Assembly (NCBI RefSeq): GCF_041714655.1
Contig: NZ_CP168219.1
Location: forward strand, 372,001 to 436,000
Direction of reading: 5' to 3'
DNA: 64,000 nucleotides
DNA from: Pseudoroseicyclus_A sp041714655
GTDB taxonomy: Bacteria; Pseudomonadota; Alphaproteobacteria; Rhodobacterales; Rhodobacteraceae
Each line of letters opens with the position of its first letter. Position 1 is the stretch's first letter. Positions 57,397-64,000 of this stretch are shown here, one piece after another. The position numbers and the translations under genes were made by a program. Below the pieces are notes generated by a model. It was not told the DNA's origin and did not search any database. It saw only the letters and a program-made list of their open reading frames with translations.

Positions 57397-59183
57397 TCGG
57401 CGGCCCTCGCGATCAGATGTTTCTCGTAGCCCCGCGGCGTGAAGATGCGCGGCCCGTCGCCCGTCTCGATGAGGCGCGAGGCGGAGGAGCCGACGAGCAC
57501 CACGGTCAGCATGTCGACCTCGTCCACCTCCAGATCCTCCAGCCGCCGGTGCCGGAGTTGCTCCTCCGGCCGCCCGAGGTTGGAGGCGAGCAGCACCGGC
57601 GTATCGGCGGGGCGATGGGCGAGCAGGATCTCGCGCGCCTCGGCGAGGAGGGTCCGGCGGGTCTTCGACACCGGGTTGTAGAAGGCGATGACGAAATCGC
57701 CCTCCGCGGCGGCCCGGAGCCGGGTGCGGATCGCCTCGCGCGGGGTCAGGAGGTCACTGAGCGAGATGGCGCAGAAGTCGTGACCCAGAAGCGCCCCGGC
57801 CCGGGCGGAAGCCGCCTGCATGGCAGTGATCCCCGGCGCCGAGGTCACCCGGGCGCGGCGGGCGGCATCGCTGACGCCCCCCGGCCCGTCGCCCCGGGCG
57901 ATCAGCTCCCAGACCAGCGCGCCCATCGCGTAGATGCCGGCATCGCCGGAGCAGATGAGCGCCACGTTCCGCCCCTCGCCGGCGCGTTCGAGCGCATGGC
58001 GGCAGCGGTCCTCCTCGCCGCCGAGCGGGAAGTCGGCGCGCGGCTTGCCATGGGCGAGCGGGCCGAGGAGGTCGATGTAGAGCGAATAGCCCACCAGCTC
58101 GTCCGCCTCGGCGACGAGCCGCGAGGCCTCCGGCGTCCGCCAGGCGGCCTGCCCCGGCCCGATGCCGATCAGCGAGAGCTGGCCGCGGGGGCGGCCGGGG
58201 AGGGCAGTGAGGGGCGCCTCGGCGAGGGCAAGGGCGACGGTGGCATTGGCGCTCTTCTGCTTGGGCAGGAGGAGCGAGGCCGTGGCCCCGGCACTGGCCA
58301 ACGCGGCATTTTCGGAGACGCCATGCGTGCCGACCTCGGCGAAGACGACGTCGGAGGGCGTGGCGGCGCGGGGGCTCTCGGCCTCCAGCTCCTCGGCGGC
58401 GAAGAGCCGGAGCGGCGCACCCAGATGCGCCGCGAGCGCGTGCATGGCCGGCTCGTCCGCCTTGAGATCGAGCGTGGCGACGGCGGCGACGGCTTCGGGG
58501 GCGACGCCCGCCTCCGTGAGCGCCGCCTCGGCCAGCGCGATCAGCTCCTCCGCCGGGCAATTCCGCGCGCAGCCGGCGCCGAGCACCACGCGGGCGGGGT
58601 GGAAGGCGAGCGCCCCCTCGGGCGCCGGGCCGATGCCGGCATGGATGGCGACCTCGGGCCCTTCCGGCAGGGCGGCGAGCCAGGGCGCGTCGCCGGTCAC
58701 GGTCGCGCCGCCCCCCGCCAGCAGCGCCGCCATGGCCGGCTTCGCCGCCTCGGGGTTGGCGAGCCGCCAGCCCGGCGGCGGCGCGTCGAGCGCCACGCCC
58801 AAGGTGACGTCGCCCGCCGTGGTCAGCGCCGGGCTCACGCCGAGCGCCGCCGCCACCGCGCGGGCCAGATCGTTGGCCCCGTGGTGCCCGCCGAGGAGCG
58901 GCACCACCGAGCTCCCGTCCACCGCCACCGCCAGCACCGGCGGCTCCGCCCGCTTGTCCGACAGCATCGGCGCCAGCGCCCGGATCAGGATCCCCGCCGC
59001 GCAGAGCCCGATGATCGGCCGCCCCGCCGCGAAGAGCGCGCGAAGGTGCTCGGGCACGTCGGTGAAGGTCACCTCGCCGGCGGCGCGGCCCTCCAGCGCG
59101 TGGAGTTCGGCGCCGAGCGCCGCCGCCAGACGGGCCGCAACGGGGGTGTCGGTGAGGGTGATGACAGCGGGAGTCAAAGCCAA
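57393..59183 (-). CDS. cobJ: Fused CbiG-like protein / precorrin-3B C17-methyltransferase
   Basis: A 596-residue fusion. Residues ~1-330 form a CbiG-like region: N-terminal part with IGLCAAGILIRALAPMLSDK and LLGGHHGANDLARAVA, middle linker, and a CobE/CbiG C-terminal part with RVVLGAGCARNCPAEEL and GTHGVSENAAL. Residues ~335-596 are CobJ/CbiH: LSLIGIGPGQAAWRTPEA, LVGYSLYIDLLG, LICSGDAGIYAMG and FCAISLSDLLTPRE, doing ring contraction and C17 methylation. No ATG or GTG fits the start; TTG 59183, or TTG 59177 which overlaps the cobI stop as TTGA, is used. Confidence 0.92.
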   Translation of the reverse strand: MALTPAVITLTDTPVAARLAAALGAELHALEGRAAGEVTFTDVPEHLRALFAAGRPIIGLCAAGILIRALAPMLSDKRAEPPVLAVAVDGSSVVPLLGGHHGANDLARAVAAALGVSPALTTAGDVTLGVALDAPPPGWRLANPEAAKPAMAALLAGGGATVTGDAPWLAALPEGPEVAIHAGIGPAPEGALAFHPARVVLGAGCARNCPAEELIALAEAALTEAGVAPEAVAAVATLDLKADEPAMHALAAHLGAPLRLFAAEELEAESPRAATPSDVVFAEVGTHGVSENAALASAGATASLLLPKQKSANATVALALAEAPLTALPGRPRGQLSLIGIGPGQAAWRTPEASRLVAEADELVGYSLYIDLLGPLAHGKPRADFPLGGEEDRCRHALERAGEGRNVALICSGDAGIYAMGALVWELIARGDGPGGVSDAARRARVTSAPGITAMQAASARAGALLGHDFCAISLSDLLTPREAIRTRLRAAAEGDFVIAFYNPVSKTRRTLLAEAREILLAHRPADTPVLLASNLGRPEEQLRHRRLEDLEVDEVDMLTVVLVGSSASRLIETGDGPRIFTPRGYEKHLIARAAE

Positions 59184-59872
59184 GGGTCCTCGCCTTTCGT
59201 GATCAAGAGAAGCGAGAAATAGGGCGCCACCGCGGGCGCCTCGTCAAACGGGCACAGCACCTGCCCGGGCATCGAGACATGCTGGGCATAGGTCGTCCGC
59301 CCGGTCAGCCCCAGCCGCCCGAGCACCCGGGCGAGCTTGTCCTTGTGACGCCCGAGCTTCAGCACGGCCACAGCATCCGCCGCCGCGATCCGCGCCTCCA
59401 GCGCCGCCTCGTCCAGCCCGGCGGAGAGCACCTCAAGCCGCTCGTCGCGGGCCACCAGCGGCAGGCGCGCGGCGGCGGTGGCGGCGCTGAGCGAGGTGAT
59501 GCCCGGCACCACCTCGATCTCCCGCCCGGCCAGCCGTGCGGCGATATACATGAACGAGCCGTAAAAGAGCGGGTCCCCCTCGCAGAGAAGCGCCACGTCG
59601 AGCCCCTCGTCGAGCGCCGCCGCGATCTCCGCCGCGCCCCGGTCATAGGCCGTCTGCGCCGGCTCGCGCGCCGGGCGCATCGGCACCTCGATGCGGATCT
59701 CGCGCGCCGCCGCAGGGATCAGCCCGGCGGCGATGGAGCGGGCGAGGCTCTCGCCGCCCTCGGGCGCCGGATAGGCCACGACCTCCGCCGCCTCGATCAG
59801 CCGCGCCGCCCTCAGGGTCAGCAGGTCCGCCGCCCCGGGGCCCAGCCCGATGCCGTAGAGCGTCCCGCTCAT
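59174..59872 (-). CDS. cobI: Precorrin-2 C20-methyltransferase
   Basis: A 232-residue SAM-dependent methyltransferase that acts first in the dedicated cobalamin branch, methylating C20 of precorrin-2. It shows LYGIGLGPGAADLLTLRAAR, VVAYPAPEGGESLAR, ALLCEGDPLFYGSFMYIAAR, VPGITSLSAATAAARLPL and KLGRHKDKL. ATG 59872 is the only sensible start. It overlaps the following fused cbiG-cobJ gene by up to ten bases. A degenerate repeat separates it from cobL. Confidence 0.95.
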   Translation of the reverse strand: MSGTLYGIGLGPGAADLLTLRAARLIEAAEVVAYPAPEGGESLARSIAAGLIPAAAREIRIEVPMRPAREPAQTAYDRGAAEIAAALDEGLDVALLCEGDPLFYGSFMYIAARLAGREIEVVPGITSLSAATAAARLPLVARDERLEVLSAGLDEAALEARIAAADAVAVLKLGRHKDKLARVLGRLGLTGRTTYAQHVSMPGQVLCPFDEAPAVAPYFSLLLITKGEDPWL

Positions 59873-59879
59873 GTCTCGC

Positions 59880-59920
59880 TTGTCTCCAAATACTCCCGCC
59901 GGAGGCTCCCCCGGCCAATC
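59880..59920 (+). repeat. Degenerate dispersed repeat between cobL and cobI
   Basis: TTGTCTCCAAATACTCCCGC then CGGAGGCTCCCC fills most of the 58-base gap between cobL and cobI. It shares AAATAC plus the CTCCCGCCGGAGG block with copy 2 of the 238-bp element (52821-52840). Confidence 0.45.
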
Positions 59921-59930
59921 CCGTGCGCTG

Positions 59931-61175
59931 TCATCTCTTCACCAGGCTCCACTGCGTCACGGGCCGGAGCGGCTTGAAGCCGGTCAGCCCGCCGACCGGC
60001 CCGGAGCGGGAGATGTCGATGCGGGTGAGCTCGCCGCCGTGCTCGGCGGCCAGCGCTGCCAGCCGCGCCTCGCCCTCGATGGTCACCGCATTGGCGGCGA
60101 GGCGGCCGAGGGGGCGGAGCGCCGCGAAGGCGGCGGCGAAGACCTCCGCCGTCAGCCCGCCGCCGATGAAGATCGCATCCGGCGCCGGCAGGCCCTCGAG
60201 CGCCGCCGGGGCATCGCCTGCGACCAGCTCGAGCCGCGGCGTGCCGAGGGCGAGCGCATTCTCCGCCGCCAGCGCCCGGCGGTCGGCCCGCGGCTCGATG
60301 CCGATGGCGCGGGCATAGCGGGCCGCGCGCATCCATTCGATGGCGACCGAGCCGGAGCCGCAGCCGATGTCCCAGAGGAGCGCCCCGCGCATCGGCATCA
60401 GCTTGGCGAGCGTGATGGCGCGGACCTCGCGCTTGGTCATCGTCCCGTCGGAGCGGAAGAGCGCGTCGTCGAGCCCCGGCACGCGCGGCAGGAGCGCGGC
60501 GTCGGGCGCGGCGACGCATTCCACCGCCAGCGTGTTGAACTCGGGGACCTCGTGGTCCCAGGCGTCCGCCCGCGCCTCGAAGCGCCGCTCCTCCGCGCCG
60601 CCCATGGCCGCGAGCACGGTCATGCGCGAGGCGCCGAAGCCGCGCTCGGTGAGGAAGCGGGCGATCTTCGCCGGGGTCTCGGCCCCGGTGGTGAGGATCA
60701 GGAGCCGCGCCTCGGGCTGGATGAAGGCGATCATCTGCTCGACGGGCCGGCCGTGGACGGTCAGCGTCTCGCAATCGGCGAGGGACCAGCCGAGCCGCGC
60801 GGAGGCGAGCTGGAAGGCCGAGAGCTGAGGGTGGAAGGTGATCTCCTCCGGCGGGATGCCGCGGGCGATGCGCGCGCCGGCGGAGAACCAGAGCGGGTCG
60901 CCGGTGACGAGCACCACGGCGCGACGGCCGCGGAGCCCCCGGATCGTCTCGATCATCGCCGAGAAGGGCGAGGGCCAGGCGATGCGCTCGGCGGTGATGG
61001 CGTCGCTCAGGTGGTGGTGCCGGTCGCCGCCGAGGATGACCTCGGCCGATTCCACCACCGCGCGGGTGGCGGGGGTGAGCCCGGCGAGCCCGTCCTCGCC
61101 GATGCCGACGATATGGAGCCAGGGGTCCGGCCGGGGCGGCGTGGCGCCAAGCGCGCCAAGAGGGGCGTCAGCCAT
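59931..61175 (-). CDS. cobL: Precorrin-6B C5,15-methyltransferase (decarboxylating)
   Basis: A 414-residue two-domain enzyme. The N-terminal CbiE half (residues ~18-225) starts WLHIVGIGEDGLAGLTPATR and has VLVTGDPLWFSAGARIARG. The C-terminal CbiT half has MTKREVRAITLAKL, the SAM loop LLWDIGCGSGSVAIEW and DAIFIGGGLTAEVF. Together they methylate C5 and C15 and decarboxylate the C12 acetate. Its start overlaps the cobH stop by eight bases, so it is coupled to the fused cobH gene. Confidence 0.95.
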   Translation of the reverse strand: MADAPLGALGATPPRPDPWLHIVGIGEDGLAGLTPATRAVVESAEVILGGDRHHHLSDAITAERIAWPSPFSAMIETIRGLRGRRAVVLVTGDPLWFSAGARIARGIPPEEITFHPQLSAFQLASARLGWSLADCETLTVHGRPVEQMIAFIQPEARLLILTTGAETPAKIARFLTERGFGASRMTVLAAMGGAEERRFEARADAWDHEVPEFNTLAVECVAAPDAALLPRVPGLDDALFRSDGTMTKREVRAITLAKLMPMRGALLWDIGCGSGSVAIEWMRAARYARAIGIEPRADRRALAAENALALGTPRLELVAGDAPAALEGLPAPDAIFIGGGLTAEVFAAAFAALRPLGRLAANAVTIEGEARLAALAAEHGGELTRIDISRSGPVGGLTGFKPLRPVTQWSLVKR

Positions 61176-62757
61176 GGGTCTCTCCCAGCGCGAGAGCGTT
61201 GACGGCGGCGGAGGCCATGGCCGATCCGCCGCGCCGGCCCTTGAGCGCGATGAAGTCGCAGCCGCGCGGGTCGGCGGCCAGCTCGGCCTTCGATTCGGCG
61301 GCGCCGACGAAGCCGACGGGAAAGCCGAGGATCACCGCCGGCTTCGGCCAGCCCTCATCCAGCTTCTCGAGGAGGTGGAAGAGCGCCGTCGGCGCATTGC
61401 CGATGGCCACGACGGCGCCCTCGATCCGCTCCCGCCAGAGCTCCACCTGCGCGGCGGAGCGGGTGGTGCCGAGCATCGCGGCCAGCGCCGGCAGGTCCGG
61501 CGCGTTGATGGTGGTGACGACCTCGGAGCCCTTGAGGTGCCGCCGGATGACCCCGGCGGCCACCATCTCGCAATCGCAGAGCACCGGCGCCCCGGCCTCC
61601 AGCGCCGCCCGCCCCGCCTCGGCGGCGCCGGGCGAGAAGGCCAGCCGGTCGGCGATCTCGACCATGCCGCAGGCGTGGATCAGCCGGGTGACGACGGGCT
61701 CCATCGCCGCGGGGAAGCGCTCCAGCCGCGCCTCCTCCCGCACGATGCGGAAGCTCTCCGCATAGATGGCCGCCGGATCCTTGAGGTAGGGGCGCATGGT
61801 GGACCGGCGCGGACTTGAAGAAGGCGCGACACTTTCGACGTTTGACTGCTCCGGTCCCGGCCTCGGCGACGGCTCCGCAACTGGAAGGGTAGCCGGCGCA
61901 ACGAGTGTTCCGAGCTCTTCCTCGAAGCCATGACCAATAATAGCTGCTTCGCATCGGCGGGCGGCGGCGTCGATCGCCGGCGCCTCCATCATCTTGGCGA
62001 GAAGCCCTGAGCCATCGGCACGTGCGAGGGCGATCGCCATATTGGAGACCTGTCGGGCGTCGCGCACGCCTTCTCCGGGTGGAAGCTGCAGGAGCGAGGG
62101 GAACATCTCGGCGAGAACATGTGTCGTTCCTTCTCCGAGCGTCTCGAAGGGCCAGACCGAGACATCTCGGCGGCCCTTGCGTAGCCGCTCCAGCGCAGCG
62201 ATGCCGATCAGAGCCTGACCACCTACGGATCCGGCGCCGGATAGCTTCCAGACTTCCTGAGTACCTTTGGCCATCTCCGAGGGCCGACGATTGGCGGGCA
62301 GTGTGCTGCCCCAGCCCTGCGGTTTCTTGCGCGGCAGCCCCGGAATGTCTTCCTTCAGGCCATTCGCCCAGAATGGCCCGTCGCCGGGGAACCTAGTATT
62401 GAGCCGGGCGGCCGCGTGAAAGCGGTTGTTGGCGTTGGCCGGTCCGTCGCTCACCTCTGCCGCGATGAGGGCCCAAATGTCGCGCCAGTCGGCGTTGGGG
62501 CCAAGGGCGTCGGCGAAGCCCTTCGGATAGCCGAATGCGAAATCGAAGACGAGCAACCAGCGCTCGTCCTGCTTCGTCGCCGCATCGAGATGTGCGCGGA
62601 TCTGGTCCATCGCGACAGTCCGTGTCGGCGGATTGCGCAACTCCGGGTCTGCCGCGCCTGCCGAAAGCGTGGCGATCCAGATGGAATCCGGCCCGGTCTT
62701 GGGGGTACCGGCCGCGGACCAGTCCACGGCGAGGATGCCATCGAAGAGGCGTGTCAT
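61168..62757 (-). CDS. cobH: Unknown DUF429-like domain fused in frame to precorrin-8X methylmutase
   Basis: A single open frame of 529 residues. Residues ~320-529 are CobH: the segment starts MRPYLKDPAAIYAESFRIVR (ATG 61797) and has LIHACGMVEIADRL (catalytic His), PVLCDCEMVAAGV, TTINAPDL and PVGFVGAAESKAEL; it moves the C11 methyl to C12, giving hydrogenobyrinate. Residues 1-~300 begin LFDGILAVDWSAAGTPKTGP and contain FDFAFGYPKG and WPFETLGEGTTHVLAEMFPS, resembling an RNase-H-like DUF429 fold of unknown role. The join (residues ~290-320) is Pro/Ser-rich. Base composition of the N-terminal part is visibly lower in G+C. CobH may also be made separately from ATG 61797. Confidence 0.82.
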   Translation of the reverse strand: MTRLFDGILAVDWSAAGTPKTGPDSIWIATLSAGAADPELRNPPTRTVAMDQIRAHLDAATKQDERWLLVFDFAFGYPKGFADALGPNADWRDIWALIAAEVSDGPANANNRFHAAARLNTRFPGDGPFWANGLKEDIPGLPRKKPQGWGSTLPANRRPSEMAKGTQEVWKLSGAGSVGGQALIGIAALERLRKGRRDVSVWPFETLGEGTTHVLAEMFPSLLQLPPGEGVRDARQVSNMAIALARADGSGLLAKMMEAPAIDAAARRCEAAIIGHGFEEELGTLVAPATLPVAEPSPRPGPEQSNVESVAPSSSPRRSTMRPYLKDPAAIYAESFRIVREEARLERFPAAMEPVVTRLIHACGMVEIADRLAFSPGAAEAGRAALEAGAPVLCDCEMVAAGVIRRHLKGSEVVTTINAPDLPALAAMLGTTRSAAQVELWRERIEGAVVAIGNAPTALFHLLEKLDEGWPKPAVILGFPVGFVGAAESKAELAADPRGCDFIALKGRRGGSAMASAAVNALALGETHG

Positions 62758-64000
62758 GAGCGGTCCGGCTTGCGAGACTTTAGCGCGCTGAGGGGGCCGT
62801 GGGGGTGGTCGGCATGGGGGTAGGGCGGGTGGTCGTGGTCATGCCCGTGGTCATGGGAATGCCCTTCGGAATGACCGTGGTCGTGCGAGTGGTCGTGATC
62901 ATGCCCGTGGTGGTGGTGATGCCCGTCCCCATGGTCGTGCCCGTGGTCATGGGAGTGCCCATGGTCGTGGTCATGCGAATGCCCGTGCTCATGATCGTGG
63001 TCATGCCCGTGCACATGCGCCGCGCCGGCCTTCTCCAGCCGGCAGAGCCCCGTGCAGAACGTGTCGCAAAGCGCGCAATCGGCGACGTTGGAGCCGGGGG
63101 CGGCGGCGCCCTGGCCCTCGACATGGTGGTGGTGGCTCTCCTGCGGGGCGCCGACCTCGTGCTCGAAGCCGATCACGGCGGCGCGGTACTTGCAGGCGGC
63201 GCAGGTGGGGGGCACGACCTCGCCCACCAGCTCCGTCACCCGCTCGGCGAAGGTCTGCAGCACGCCCTCATGCGTGCCGAGATAGGGCGCCTTCAGCCAC
63301 TCGATCTCGGGATGCCGGGCGGCGACCTCGTCGGTGAAGCCGTAGATCCGGTCGATGAGGATGCCAGAGAAGAGGAAATACGGGAAGACCACCACGCGCC
63401 GGTAGCCGAGCTTCGCCACATGGGCGAGCGCCGGTTCCACCAGCGGGAAGGTCACGCCCGAATAGCCGACCTCGCACCAGCCGAAGCCCATACCCTCCCA
63501 GAGCATCCGCGCGATCTTGGAGACATTGCCGTTGGCATCGGGGTCGGAGGCGCCGCGGCCGATGACGACGAGGCAGGTCTCGTGGAGCGGCACCTCGGGG
63601 GCGCCGGCGAGCGCCTCCTCGATCCGCGCCCGGGCGGCGGCGAGCATCTGGGGCGTGATCCCCAGCTCGCGGCCGTAGATCACCTGGACGCCCGTCTCTT
63701 CCTCATAGGCGGCGAGGACGGAGGGGATGTCGTTCTTGGCATGCATGGCGGCGAGCAGCATGCCCGGCACGGCGAGGATGCGCTCACAGCCCTGGTCCTT
63801 CAGCGAATCGAGCCCCTTGCGGAGCACCGGATTGGCGAATTCGAGATAGCCGTAATCGAGCGGCCAGTCGGGCGGCAGATAGGAGGGCAGCGCCGAGGCC
63901 AGGCCGCGGAACTCCTCCACCGCCGCCTCGGAGCGCGAGCCGTGGCCGCAGAGGAGGACGCCGGTTTTCGGGGAGGGGCCGGGAGTGGCGGCGCCGGGCG
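62754..64000 (-). CDS. cbiX: Sirohydrochlorin chelatase CbiX with His-rich tail, 5' end outside window
   Basis: About 414 residues are visible; the N-terminus lies beyond 64000. The chelatase part has LLCGHGSRSEAAVEEFRGLA (active-site His), PGMLLAAMHAKNDIPSVL (second His), and a second CbiX half starting CLVVIGRGASDPDANGNVSK and VVVFPYFLFSGILIDRI. Two Cys clusters follow (CAAC; CALCDTFCTGLC), able to hold an Fe-S centre, then a ~75-residue tail made almost only of His, Asp and Gly. CbiX inserts Co2+ into sirohydrochlorin or a related intermediate; the tail probably stores or buffers metal. The stop overlaps the next gene (ATGA). Confidence 0.93.
   Translation of the reverse strand, partial: PGAATPGPSPKTGVLLCGHGSRSEAAVEEFRGLASALPSYLPPDWPLDYGYLEFANPVLRKGLDSLKDQGCERILAVPGMLLAAMHAKNDIPSVLAAYEEETGVQVIYGRELGITPQMLAAARARIEEALAGAPEVPLHETCLVVIGRGASDPDANGNVSKIARMLWEGMGFGWCEVGYSGVTFPLVEPALAHVAKLGYRRVVVFPYFLFSGILIDRIYGFTDEVAARHPEIEWLKAPYLGTHEGVLQTFAERVTELVGEVVPPTCAACKYRAAVIGFEHEVGAPQESHHHHVEGQGAAAPGSNVADCALCDTFCTGLCRLEKAGAAHVHGHDHDHEHGHSHDHDHGHSHDHGHDHGDGHHHHHGHDHDHSHDHGHSEGHSHDHGHDHDHPPYPHADHPHGPLSALKSRKPDRS
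62800..63025. repeat. Low-complexity repeat encoding the CbiX His tail
   Basis: Short imperfect units such as CATGGTCGTG, CCCGTGGTCATG and GGTGGTGATG repeat across about 225 bases. They encode alternating His-Asp and His-Gly on the minus strand. This is a coding repeat prone to slippage, not a CRISPR. Confidence 0.8.

Noticed and set aside
61797..61830. Frameshift or sequencing error joining two genes at cobH
   Set aside because: Not shown: the frame is continuous with a plausible linker and both domains are intact, so I report a fusion while noting that separate initiation at ATG 61797 is possible.
62800..63025. CRISPR-like repeat array
   Set aside because: Units are irregular, without spacers, in frame, and encode the His/Asp/Gly tail of CbiX.
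56632..64000. Cobalamin riboswitch for the cob operon
   Set aside because: The operon's 5' end is beyond 64000 and no B12-box-like sequence occurs between the genes inside the window.

Overview
The window is a gene-dense, high-G+C chromosomal segment from an alphaproteobacterium, most likely order Rhodobacterales. The evidence is gene content and order: the aapJQMP amino-acid transporter, the rarA-crcB-rluC-HAD-ATP12 run, yidC-MOSC-engB-argB, ffh followed by GNAT genes, chorismate mutase, rpsP and rimM, hemE/hemC divergent with hemF nearby, and a cob cluster containing cbiX. No IS element, prophage, CRISPR array, rRNA or tRNA was found. I do not name a genus. All identifications come from reading motifs and gene order; no database search was run.

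Layout. 1-4.0 kb (+): rarA (cut by the window edge), crcB, an RluA-family pseudouridine synthase, a HAD phosphatase and an ATP12-type F1 assembly chaperone, with stop/start overlaps. 4.3-8.8 kb (+): aapJQMP, a polar amino-acid ABC importer. 8.9-10.9 kb (-): small enzymes and a secreted protein. 10.9-15.3 kb (-): yidC-MOSC-engB-argB. 15.4-19.3 kb (-): a GGDEF/EAL protein, ttcA, a VOC protein and pheA. 19.4-26.2 kb (+): a membrane-anchored cytochrome c and the yejABEF peptide importer. 26.3-28.8 kb (-): a DacF-type carboxypeptidase with a C-terminal SPOR-like region and a HAD protein. 28.9-31.0 kb (+): clpS, an RsmC-like methyltransferase and an SDR protein. 31.0-36.3 kb: haem genes hemF, hemE and hemC, plus an amidoligase/class-I amidotransferase pair downstream of hemE. 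36.4-37.1 kb (+): rpmH-rnpA-yidD. 37.1-40.6 kb: an SRPBCC protein, nudC and a 5'-nucleotidase-family phosphoesterase. 40.7-46.0 kb (-): ffh, five consecutive GNAT acetyltransferases, chorismate mutase, rpsP and rimM, all but one junction overlapping. 46.2-49.0 kb: glycosyltransferase, DMT exporter, D-amino-acid aminotransferase. 49.2-52.8 kb: accA and dgcN-dgcA between two inverted copies of a 238-bp structured repeat. 52.9-56.5 kb: fmt, a degenerate and a canonical deformylase, a PatB-type lyase and an unknown gene. 56.6-64.0 kb (-): cbiX, an unknown domain fused to cobH, cobL, cobI, cbiG-cobJ and cobM for cobalamin synthesis.

The items most worth a second look are the 238-bp inverted repeat pair with compensatory changes in a hairpin stem, the five-gene GNAT array inside the SRP/ribosome operon, the amidoligase-amidotransferase pair coupled to hemE, the in-frame fusion of a compositionally different domain to precorrin-8X methylmutase, and the deformylase paralogue that has lost catalytic residues.
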